In this document: piece by piece, positions 36,701 through 46,643 of the stretch
Layout of the letters: every line of letters starts with the position of its first letter
How positions within the stretch are numbered: the stretch's first letter is position 1
Assembly: GCA_030248065.1 (NCBI GenBank)
Contig: JASAMV010002756.1
Location: 35,125 to 99,124, forward strand
Direction of reading: 5' to 3'
Source of the DNA: Rhynchonema sp. JSB1_4
Lineage: Eukaryota > Nematoda > Chromadorea > Monhysterida > Xyalidae
DNA length: 64,000 nt
Notes under the pieces: generated by a model
Seen by the model: the letters and a program-made list of their open reading frames with translations, nothing else
Database searches by the model: none
What the model was told of the DNA's origin: nothing
Translations under genes and position numbers: made by a program

Positions 36701-37592
36701 ACAGCCCAAACCAGCGTGGTCATCAAGCGTTTTGTTCCACAAATGTTGGAGCGCTTATCTTCTGATGGTGAGTTGGCACTGAGTTGGCACGTGTGAAACA
36801 TTTTTCTACCCAGTGCAGTTCTGAAACTACCGTAACCCAGCGAATAAAAAGAGATTGGTGACGTATCTTCACACGCTAATGTCGTTTTTGGGCAGCTGGT
36901 CCGAAATTTATTTTGTTCCCGAGTTGGTACCTTTGACGACGCTGGTCTCGGTCGATACTGCTTCAATTAAAGTTCTGTAAATGGAATTGTGTTGAGATTA
37001 ATGTCGACTATAACGTGTGAAAAGTTGAACAAGTTTGGCGCAGTGACCACACTGCCTGGACCCCCGCTTTAAGTATTGGAAAAATATTGAAAAAAAAACG
37101 GTTTTTTTTTCGGAAAAAAACGGTTTTTTTTCAAAAATATATTTTGCGGAAAAATACGCAAGTATACCCTGACCGACCAAGTACTACACTGTCCGTAAGT
37201 ATTGGAAAAATTTGAAAAAAAACGGTTTTTTTCGAAACAAAAACGGTTTTTTTTCAAAAAAATATATTTTGCGAAAAAATATGCAAGCATAACCCACATA
37301 TTGGACAGAAAAACGCGCTGAAAACTCACCGATACATTTTGATGGCGAAATAGACGGATATGATGAGCGATATGGCGACAAGAACATAGGTCATACGAAG
37401 CACGGCGCCCGGCTGCATGCCGTCGAACATTGAGCCAACCGTTTCGGACAGAAATGGCTTGTTGTGCGTTGATGACGTTGCATTGTTGTCAGAATCTGTG
37501 CTGCCGAAGTTGGCGTTGTTCAAAATCGACGTCGAGCCCGCCGCTACACTTTTCCCCGCAGACGGCGGCGTTGCAGTCGACGTCGTTGTCAT
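33772..37592 (-). CDS. FAM174-like single-pass membrane protein (two exons)
   Basis: Exon 1 (37330-37592) encodes a Ser/Thr/Asn-rich presumed luminal or extracellular part. It is followed by a membrane segment (MTYVLVAISLIISVYFAIKM) and a basic stop-transfer. Exon 2 (33772-33982) continues in phase with RRQQQRGLRRYDVL, then an acidic DSDSDDDE cluster and a short tail, for 157 residues. The layout of variable N-terminus, one membrane span, RRYxxL and an acidic C-tail resembles FAM174 proteins, poorly understood Golgi/plasma-membrane proteins. No N-terminal signal peptide is evident, unlike many family members, so an upstream exon may be missing. The 3,347-bp intron contains four nested transposable elements. 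Confidence 0.6.
36129..37166. mobile_element. Family B element, inner copy (B2), inserted in A2
   Basis: Termini are TATACTTGCG at 36129 and CGCAAGTATA at 37166. The exact 8-bp target duplication CCCTGACC lies at 36121-36128 and 37167-37174. Its left 320 bp closely match the left part of B1 (35123-35440), including TTTCAGGCCATTTCCCGACR and TTTTTGGACCATRGGTATCC. It is interrupted by the TTAA element at 36455-37068; without that it would be about 420 bp. Confidence 0.88.
36455..37068. mobile_element. 614-bp foldback element with TTAA target site, inserted in B2
   Basis: TTAA lies at 36451-36454 and 37069-37072. The terminal inverted repeats start AGCGGGAGTCCAGGCAGT and AGCGGGGGTCCAGGCAGT. Imperfect inverted similarity continues about 250 bp inward (GGACCAGCTGCCCAAAAACG and TTATTCGCTGGGTTACGGTA in both arms). 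The empty site is visible in B1 as ATCCGTAAGTATTGG. TTAA duplication suggests a piggyBac-type miniature element, although a TA duplication would also fit the ends. Confidence 0.85.
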
Positions 37593-37984
37593 TGTTTTGT
37601 CACGATGCTTTCTTTGCTTGTATTTTACCTGAAGATTAAATTCACAGTTTCTTCATTCCAATTTGTGGCGGCAGCGGCACACGCACAAAAGTGAAGAAAA
37701 AGCGATTTTGATTTTTATCAAAATAAGGAAAAAATTGAAACATTAAGCGTGCGCACAGGCATATTAGTTCGGCAGGTCGACTGCTATTTCCCAGGCGGCA
37801 CATGCATGATGGTCCCTCTTTTGCCAGTACACCTCGTTGATCCAAATACCATGGCAACGGCTATCCCATGAGTTTAACTCAGTAGGTTGAAGAGAAGTGA
37901 GTTATGAGTTTGGTTCGTATGCGCAACGCCAACGTTTTGTAGTTCACAAACCATATCGCAATACATTTCTGACCTCTAAACGAA

Positions 37985-40900
37985 ATGACGGACGACCTAT
38001 ACGGTGGTTTCAATGATTACAATGAAACGTATGATGCTGAGGTTAGTCAAATGTTACGATCTTGGATAATTCCCAGTCAAATCACACCCCTGAATCTCCA
38101 AGGCGATCCTCAACGATCCGAACGTGCAAGAAGCGGTCGTGCGGACGAGCCACGGTCGCAAGCCGCCCTTGGTAAAACAGGGTTCGACCGTGGTCAACGG
38201 TCGTCTTGCCACCGCGGCTGGAAGGGTTGGGACCGCGACTGCGGGCTTGAGGGGCCGAACCGCGCAGCGGACAAGGGCTGGCACGGCGGCTGTGGGTGGG
38301 GATCCTAATGTTGGTCGTGTTTTGTTCATTTTTTGTAGTTTTGCATTTCTAAGCCATGGTGTGTCATGCATCGTCAGCGTTCCTTTATGTTTCAGGCAGC
38401 AGGTGCGCGACCTATGACAGCCGTACGAGGAGCGGGTTACACGTCGAAACCCACACAGGGACGAAGTGAGCTCATAGCTTAAAATAATGATCAAAAACAA
38501 AAAACAGCATTTTAGCAGTCTGAAAATCCCATGATTCCTCTTAGCGAGTACATTCGACCCATCCACAACGACCACGAAGAAACCTGAAGAGTCAGCTGAA
38601 GAAAAATGTCGTCAGTTGGAGAAGAAAGTCAATGAGTACCTGGAAGAGAGCATACATGAGTTTGACAAGGGCGATTATCGAGCGGTAATTATTTTTTAAA
38701 TGTGTAGAAAACCTAACAAAGTTGTTGAAATCACTGAAATAATAAATTCAGGCTCTGGACAAAGCAAAAGAGGCTGGTCGTAAAGAACGAGCTGCCGTCA
38801 AACTTCGGGAGCAACTGGGCCTGATGGAACAAGTGAACCTCGACTTGACATTCAGTGTGAGTTTATGTGCTAAAGTTTGTCAAAGAAACCCGACTCTTAC
38901 TTCTGCGTTTGAAACATCAGGTGCTATTCAACTTGGCCCATCAGTACACAATGAACGAAATGTACAACGAAGCGCTGAACACCTATCAAGTGATCACAAA
39001 GAACAAAATGTTCACGAACGCCGGTGAGCAATAATAATTGGTTGAAGTTTTATTGAAAATTTGTTCAAAACGTTTGTTAATGTGACGATTTTCGCAAGGT
39101 CGCCTAAAAGTCAACATCGGCAACATTTACTTCAAGAAAAAGGATTACGGTAAAGCCATAAAGCACTATCGCATGGCGCTCGATCAAATACCGAGCGTTC
39201 AGAAGGAAGCCCGGTGCGTATTCTCATGAAAATTGAGATTGCAATTACACAACTGTGTAAAAACATGTAAAACAGGACCAAAATTCTGAACAACATTGGC
39301 GTTGCGTTTGTCAAACTGGGCAAGTACGACGAAGCCGTGAGCACGTTTGAACATTGCATGGAGGAGAAGCCTGAATTTCGCACTGGTAATTTTTCAGTTG
39401 CCCGATTCATATTGCGAAAAAATATTTCGTTTGAAATTTTCATGCCTAAACCTGCTGCTTTGCGCCTACACCCTCGAGGATCGAGATCGCATGAAGGATG
39501 GATTCCAGCGATTGTTGGAAATTCCGCTCGACATCGACGACGAAGACAAATACGTGTCGCACAGTGTTAGCATGATTTTCTCTTCCTTTTTATTTGTGTG
39601 AACTTAGACGGGACCCGGCACGGCAGGCCAGGCGCAGAGCTTTAGCAACCCAAAGCACCGGGAAAGAACTGTCCCCGATGGAGGGGGCCACAGCCCTACT
39701 CTTCCTGTTTTTGTAGTATCCCATCCCAGAACGACGCAAGCGAGCTAGTGATCCTCGAAGTGATCAAGCACGATTCCTTGCGTCAATGGGAACGCCAACG
39801 ACGGCAGGAGGCAGAAAGAACGATACTGACTGCCGCCAAGATTATTGCACCCGGAATCGCAAACTCGTTTTCCGATGGATATGCTTGGTTCGCTTGCTTT
39901 CGAGAGATTGAATTTGTGCACGATATCGCACAGTAGCGGTTCTGTCTTTGAGATAGGTCGGAGAGCGCTGGTCACAATTAGAATGCCATCAGCATTTTTT
40001 TATTACAACGTTCAACCAATTATCCACGTCAGCAGAAACGATCCGGTTACAAAATTTACCTTCAATTTCACCAGGTGCGTTGAGTCGATCAAACAATCGG
40101 CGTACACCGAGCTGGCGAGTGACCTCGAGATCAACAAAGCGATCCAGTACCTTCGTCAGCGGGATATCGCAGCAGCTAGTGAAGTGCTGAAGGCATTCGA
40201 GAAGAAAGACAGCAAAGTGGCAAGTGCTGCCGCAAATAATCTGGCGTTTGTCAACTTTCTGGTTCGTTTTCAGTTGAAAGTTTGCGCTGTTTGATTTGGG
40301 TATCTATGGAGTTTTTGGGGTCACGTGATCATCTGGTGCATTCACGCTGGCGATGCCCTGGCGCACCGCCCGTCGGTGAAAAAGGTCGAATCCGGCAACC
40401 AAAACAAGACATCCATACATAGCTCACATTGTGGAAAAATACCCGGATTCAGCAAGGCAAGCTCGAGGATGCGAACAAGTTCGCCGAACAATCGATCACC
40501 AACGATCGGTACAATTCGAATGCGTTGGTGAATCGCGGCAATATTCACTTTGCCGAGGGACATCTTGATCGAGCGAGGGAATTCTATCGCGAGGCGCTCT
40601 CCAACGAGGCCACCTGTGTCGAAGCGCTCTACAATCAGGGTTTGAATTATTTTGTATTGTTTTAGAGCCTGATGTTTCAAGGGAATCATTGCTATTTTTC
40701 AGGTTTGGTGTGCAAGAAACTTGGCAAGATGGAGGAGGCGCTGGATTGTTTCTACAAACTTCACAACATTCTGCGCAACAACGTTCAAGTGCTCTGTCAG
40801 CTCGGCAGCATGTCAGCTAGTTTTTTTATGTTTCCTTTTTCTTATTTTTGTTCATTTATTCTCAAACATTAATAATTTTGTATAAATGTTTCCAGCTATG

Positions 40901-42877
40901 AACAACTGGAAGACACCGCGCAGGCGATTGACTTGTGAGTTGAGCTTGAATTTCATCTTTAGTTCCCCGACCCTGCGAACAAATTCATAAAAAAAAAATC
41001 TAAATTATGTTTCCAACTTGGAAGATACACGCAAGCTAGTAATCTCGCACCGACCGATCCAGCGATTCTGGCCAAACTCGGTGAACTATACGATGCTGAG
41101 GGTGACAAATCACAGGCGTTCCAGTGCCATTATGATGTGAGTCACGGTTTGTCAAAAAACGCAAAGATATCCGTGCCCTAATTATCCCATCCAGTTCTTC
41201 TCGCACGACAAACATAACGTCGTTGATTGCACGACACATTCTTCCAACTTTTTTTATTGTATCCAATCCAGTGCGCGTGCGTATACCTGGAACTTTTGTT
41301 TGTTCATTGACACAACCTAAGAGAGTGACCATTTGCGCAGCAACTGACCGATCCTTTCTTGAGAAACACACGACGCGGGCGGGAAAAGATAAATAATAAA
41401 AAACAACAACCTTGCAGAGTTATCGCTACTATCCATCAAATATCGACGTGATTGAGTGGCTGGGTGCGTATTACATCGACGCACAGTTCTGTGAGAAGGC
41501 AGTCAACTATTTCGAGCGAGCCTCGATTATGCAGTGCGTATGCCTAGTTTTTTCAAATCTGAACAATTAGTATTGCCCTAGGTTAACTTTATCAAAAATG
41601 TGATGTAAAATCATGGAGAAACCGTTTATTCCAATTAATTATTTTGGTTTTGCTGCGTTTGCCGGTCCAAACGGCACGCTAGTCAGGTAACACATTTGTA
41701 ATTCCTGTCAAAAAGTTTGACAAATTAAGAAAATCGGCATATTTACATACGTTTCCCCCAATTTCAGGCCAAGTGAGGTTAAATGGCAACTTATGATGGC
41801 CAGCTGTTATCGTCGCGCTGGAAACTATCAAAAAGCGCTCGATACCTACAAAGTCATTCATAGACGATTCCCAGACAACGTCGAATGTTAGCCTTCTAGT
41901 CAAATTTAAAAAAAAATTGGCATGAAAATGAGCACAACTTCAGGCTTGAAATTTCTGGTGCGATTGTGCTCGGATTTGGGTATGCCTGAAACACAGGAGT
42001 ACGCGAATAAACTGAAGAAAGTTGAGCGAGTGAGGGAACTTCGCGAGCAACGGGCCGATTCGAGAGCAAGGTTTGAGAAGTTGATTTCGAATTCAAACCG
42101 TGGAAAAGTTTAGAAAAATCAAAGTTGAAAAAAATGCAACTTTTATCCTGAGACTGTATCCATTCCAGCGCCGGCGCCAATCGGAGCGCGTTGATGAGTC
42201 GTGGTGCGTCGGCAACATCCGCCGCTAGCCTGCCTGCTGGTTGGGTGATGTTTCAAATTCTAATTCAGTATTGTTGTGAAGCTTATATCTGGTAGGCAGT
42301 GGCTTAGGCTGGATCGGGACTTTACGGGACTTTAGATGGGCAGCGCTCAGGTTGCACTGTGGCTTAGACATCATACCAGATATTGCATTTAGTCTCGTAA
42401 TAGACCCAAGCCCAAAAAGGCTGCTTGGACCCAGGATTTAAGCTAAAATGTGAGCTTAGGCCTGGGTTGTTCGCATTTGGCTCGCATTAGGCCGAAACAT
42501 AACGCTTGGTCTTACTTATCCTTGTTCACTTTCTCTGGAAACAACTACAAACATTCCTTTAGCAACCCATTCTACTCAAGGTCGTCCATCCAACTCCCGC
42601 GGCACCCTTCGCACGGCCAGTGCTCGTATCGACTTCGACAATGTCGGCGAATATCAAGTAACGCAGAAACGCGAAATTGGTGCGTCTCACCCTCGAAATA
42701 AAATTTTTGAGCCGCATTATATTTATCTGGAGCCTATACCTAATTCCAGATGCATCCTATGATGATCCACTGGGTCCGGCCAAAGAGCGACCGAAGACCG
42801 GCATGCGACGCAACAAAGTGGAGAATGAGAATGCGTTTGAAGATGAAGAGATCGGAGATGATCTCTTGCCTGAGTGA
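37985..42877 (+). CDS. IFT88: Intraflagellar transport protein IFT88 (TPR protein), about 18 exons
   Basis: IFT88 is a core subunit of IFT-B, which carries cargo along cilia. The ATG at 37985 opens MTDDLYGGFNDYN, a family N-terminus. Early exons are 37985-38041, 38103 to about 38308, 38396 onward (GARPMTAVRGAGY) and one encoding EEKCRQLEKKVNEYLEES. Tetratricopeptide repeats follow (VLFNLAHQYTMNEMYNEAL, GRLKVNIGNIYFKK, KILNNIGVAFVKLGKYDEA, SDLEINKAIQYLRQRD, LGAYYIDAQFCEKAVNYF). The C-terminus is EIDASYDDPLGP then EIGDDLLPE and stop at 42877. The DASYDDPLGP codon set requires the exon to run to AAATTG before the last intron. One junction near 39386-39451 lacks an AG acceptor where expected. Three TGATGTTTCA motifs and one 65-bp dispersed repeat lie in its introns. 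Confidence 0.93.
40338..40405 (+). repeat. Dispersed 65-bp repeat, copy in an IFT88 intron
   Basis: GTGCATTCACGCTGGCGATG then CCCTGGCGCACCGCCCGTC and AAAAAGGTCGAATCCGGCAACC. It lies in the intron between the exon ending about 40260 and the one starting about 40451, so it makes up over a third of that intron. Confidence 0.75.
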
Positions 42878-43364
42878 TTATTATTGAGATTATTAAAAAT
42901 GTGACTGTAACTTTGGATAATACGAGAATTTTTTATCACGGCGCTCGTTCTGTTCTGGATATGGATACGCCAATCTACCAAACTCGTTTCATTATGAGCT
43001 CTCTTGGTTCTGTTTTAATTTTCTTTCCCAATTCCAACTAAGATCCGACCACGGAATTGCGAGAAGAGCAAGAGTTCAACCCTGCGATAGAGAAATTGAA
43101 TGATGTATTGTTTCAATGCACAACCGTTTCCTGCACCAGGCAAGAATATCTTGAACAGTTTATTATCGCGAAAATAACAAAAAAGCAGTACCATGTGCTA
43201 TTGCCAAAATTTCTGTACAAAATATTATTCACACGAAAATATGGTATGCAACGACTAGCATAAGAAGTTTCTAACTGAGGGTGACACTGTACAAATCAAA
43301 TGCAAAAGGGAAAGAAGAGAACCAGAAAATCACAACGCGTTTTCAGAGAATATGTACACAAATT
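42878..43364. other. Convergent 3' ends of IFT88 and the LRR-Ig gene
   Basis: Only 487 bases separate the two stop codons. This must hold both 3' untranslated regions, possibly overlapping. ATTATTAAAAATG near 42886 might serve as a degenerate polyadenylation signal for IFT88. No other feature seen. Confidence 0.4.
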
Positions 43365-46300
43365 TCACAAAGCCGTTTCCCTGAGGGGAATTTTCATTTC
43401 TTCCCCATCAGCGAGCGGGGCAACCCTGTACACTTGCCCATTACTACCAGCGTGAAGGGAGCATATTGTTTTCGGGGAATCCTCAGTTTCCAAATACCCA
43501 CTATCATCTTGCTGTACCGAACTGGGTAGTGAATCGCTGAATGTTACATGCGGCACGCCGTCATTTTGGGCGTGCGTTTTGTCAAAATGCGATACAGCAG
43601 TCCCATTTGCAGTGATCAACGTTGCGTGTTGTACCATACCGTTGCTGGTCTGCGGCGGGGGAGGCGGCGGGGGCAAGACTGTCATCCCACCGTGGTGACC
43701 CGACGGAGACATGTAGTAGCTGTCGATCGGGGCACGACCGTTTGTGTGAATCGCCTGCAACATTGTGGGGAAGCCGAAAATCTTTGCACATAATGGCATG
43801 ATATGATCTTTCTTGGTCATGTAACTCTTTTCAGAGTTGAAATCATTTGCCTCTGATATGTTTGGCTGCTAGCGTAAAAATTGTTTTTATTTCATGACTG
43901 GGCGCAATTTTTTCTACGTTGATCGAAATTGGTGGAATCAGGACAAACAACATCCGAATATCTGTCTTCACGTGACATCGAAGCCAAGCCGATCGGATCG
44001 CAATGCCTGACATTGTCTTCATTGCATGCAGAGAGCGAGCCACCACCTACAATAGTCCAAAAGCAGTAACACCCTCACCTGATATCCGTACCCATTGACA
44101 TGCGTGACCACTTTGCCGTTGGCCGCCGGTTCACCGCTGGAAGACTTGCGATAGCAGAACACGGCCATTAAGACTACGATTACGATAATGATTGCTGCGA
44201 TCAGGACGACAACCTGTGCAAAGGGAATGATAATGTGAAAGATTGATCTCTGCATTTATTCATTCGTCCATTCATTGATCGGAAATAATGAGGGAACATC
44301 AAGACAAATAAAGAAAACGCCAACCAGCAGAATCATATCCCAAGTGATATCGAGCGCCTTTCTTCTCTTCTGTATTGACTGCCGATTGACACTTGAATCT
44401 CCGGGCGTGATAACGTCCAGGTGAATCACTTCGAAAACCTGAAGTTTTAGCATTTTTTAACGTTTCAAAACAAACTTATAGTCACAAAATTAACGAATAA
44501 ACACACTTTATCCGCCGGATTCGTAGCGGTGCACAAGTATTGCCCTTGATCTTTTCCAGTCACAACGTCGATTTCCAACGTCCAATTCCACGAATTCTGT
44601 CCCGTTGGCGTCTTTGTGAGCGTGTACTTGCTGTACGTCTCAACGATGCGTCTTCGCGTGCCGTTCTTTGGTTGTGAATACTCCCAGATCACTGACGGCA
44701 TCGGATCGCCGCTGACTGGGCACACAAGAATGGCTGGGTTGCCAAGCGGGACAAGGACCTGTGTGGAAGTACTAGGGTGTTTTGTCCGTCGAACGAACAG
44801 CCCTACACATTTGTGTGGATTATTATTCTCTTAATATAGAGTTTGACCTGATCCACAGCTTTTACATACGTTGATCAAAACTAAAAAAGATTGGCAAAAG
44901 GGATCAATGCCGAGTGAATACGTCGTGTAAGACGGTATAGATCCCGTGACCGGTAACTTTGCTATTCAAACCGCGAGGGGTTGGTTCCTTGGTTCAAACC
45001 GCGAGGGGTTGGTTCCTTGGCAGGAAAAATTACTCACAATTCACAGGGGTGGAAATTGCCAAACCCACCCGGGCGCCATTGCCAGCAAAGTGCATTCCGG
45101 CCTCTGTGTGTCAATTTGCATTCTATATGTGCAGGTGCACACTTTACGGATCAGCTGATGTTTCATCACACACACAGCTCTCACAAACCTGTGTATTAAT
45201 GCTGAGTCGATTAATGCTGGGCGGACAAGCGAACTCATCCTCGCTCAATGTATCCCATCGTTTACTATTGAATCTCGATGGTCTACTGCAGAAGGCCGGT
45301 TCGAATTTTCTCTTCAAATGCCATTCGACAAACTTTCGCATGCGACAATCGCACAACCACGGGTTGCCTTGCAAGGTCAGGATCTGCAGTGTGTTCTCCA
45401 CCGGCGTGAATTTGTTGATGTCCAATTTTGAGAGTTGATTTTCGGATAAATTGATGGTTTCGAGTCGTGGCATGCCTCTGAATGCCGATACTGCGATGAA
45501 TTTGATATCGTTCCGACTTAGATCCAATTCGGTCAGTCCGGTAGCACCATCAAACATCGTCGCTGAAACATCAGTCAACTTGTTGCCCGCCAAGCTGAGT
45601 GTTTTCAGATGTTTCAACTCGTCGAACATGTGCGTGGGCAGGTCGGTCAGGAAATTGTCGCTCACGTCCAGAACCTGAAGCAGAAAGGGAAATCCAGTGC
45701 GACTGAACTGTTCTGTTCTGAACTGACTTCGGTTAGATTATAACAAAATTTCCCGAGATTTCAACAACTAATAATTTATCCCCTGGTGACAGCAAAATAT
45801 CGGTGCTCATCTAACACTATTGTTGTGCATTGTGAAACATCAGCCTGCTACAAGGTTGTTCCGAAGCGTGAATGATAGACGTTGGAACGAAAGCAACAAG
45901 CACAAACACGCACTGACGATGACCTGGTGCACCACCCGTGTGGAAAAAAGGTCGAAACACGCTGTTGAACTCATTGTGTGACGTGTTGCTTTCAGTAGCA
46001 GCTTAAATTATTCGTTCATTGACAGCATACTCAATCAGGCACAGAGCCGATACAATTTTGTCCTGCCATCTTAACAATTCACAAACTGAACTGAAACCCA
46101 AATTCTTACATATGCACAGTATGTACCTCTAACAACTCCATATTCCTGAACACATACGACCCAAATTGTGTGAGTCCACATTGTGACATGATGAGTACCC
46201 GTAAACTGTCCAAATGTCGATTGAAAAAATAATCGTCGTCGGTGATTTTGCCGAATCCATTGCCGGTAAGCACCAGTTCCATCACGTGACCCGTGATCTT

Positions 46301-46643
46301 GGGCACCTCGTCCAGCCTGAAACGTGAAGGGGAGTGCATTCAGAAAATAGATGCGCACAGTTTCATGTAAAAGACTGAAACATCAATTGGGGTGTTTTGT
46401 AGCATTCACATCCCAGACGCGTCACGATAGACTCATCGGTCGCTGGGTGATGTTTCGAAACAAACTGTACAAAAAGAAAATTTTAAAATGCTAAAAATAA
46501 AATCACCTTGCATTACTGCACTGTGCCCCATAGCGTCCATTTCTGTGCGCACACGTGCATCCACCCGGACAGTCATGTGATTGGGGTCTGCTAACACTCA
46601 ACAGCAGAATAAAAATGATCGCCAAACTTGGATGCGTTGACAT
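43365..46643 (-). CDS. LRR-Ig single-pass transmembrane receptor (Kekkon/LRIG/LINGO-like)
   Basis: The ATG at 46643 begins a signal peptide (MSTHPSLAIIFILLLSVS). A Cys-rich LRR N-cap follows (CPGGCTCAHRNG, then AQCSN). Several leucine-rich repeats come next (LRVLIMSQCGLTQFGSYVF, LKTLSLAGNKLTDVSATMF, LTELDLSRNDIKFIAVSAF, LETINLSENQLSKLDINKF), then a C-cap (NPWLCDCRMRKFVEW). One Ig domain follows (ILVCPVSGDP, then GQYLCTATNP), then a linker and a membrane segment (VVLIAAIIIVIVVLMAVFCY). The cytoplasmic tail has a seven-proline run and ends IPLRETAL. About seven exons, last 43365 to about 43796. This order matches Kekkon-type receptors, which tune growth-factor or neuronal signalling; orthology to one subgroup is not settled. 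No kinase domain. The introns contain the recurrent 10-mer and a 65-bp repeat copy. Confidence 0.85.
44967..45020 (+). repeat. Direct tandem duplication, 26 bp x 2
   Basis: CAAACCGCGAGGGGTTGGTT plus CCTTGG occurs twice with a GTT join. It lies in the intron between the LRR and Ig parts of the receptor gene. Confidence 0.85.
45911..45960 (+). repeat. Dispersed 65-bp repeat, copy in an LRR-Ig intron
   Basis: CACTGACGATGACCTGGTGC then ACCACCCGTGTGG and AAAAAGGTCGAAACACG. It lies 70 bp from a copy of the recurrent 10-mer in the same intron. Confidence 0.75.

Larger units (their letters stand above)
35442..37191 (+). mobile_element. Family A element, copy 2, inserted in B1 and itself interrupted
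   Basis: Termini are CAGGGTCGTACTTGG at 35442 and, inverted, CAGTGTAGTACTTGG at 37191. The exact 8-bp target duplication TCCGTAAG lies at 35434-35441 and 37192-37199. It shares the CTATCTATCGTCAACA-rich blocks with copy 1 at 13319-14123 but differs in the middle (35760-35980). A family B element interrupts it at 36129-37166. Confidence 0.88.
35123..37291. mobile_element. Family B element, outer copy (B1), interrupted
   Basis: It starts CATACTTGCGGGCCG and ends ATGCAAGCATA, with an exact 8-bp target duplication ACCCACAT at 35115-35122 and 37292-37299. Its left part is 35123-35441 and its right part 37192-37291; everything between is an inserted family A element. The body has poly-A/poly-T palindromes (AAAAACCGTTTTTT). 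No coding capacity. The 8-bp duplication suggests hAT-type transposition. Confidence 0.85.
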
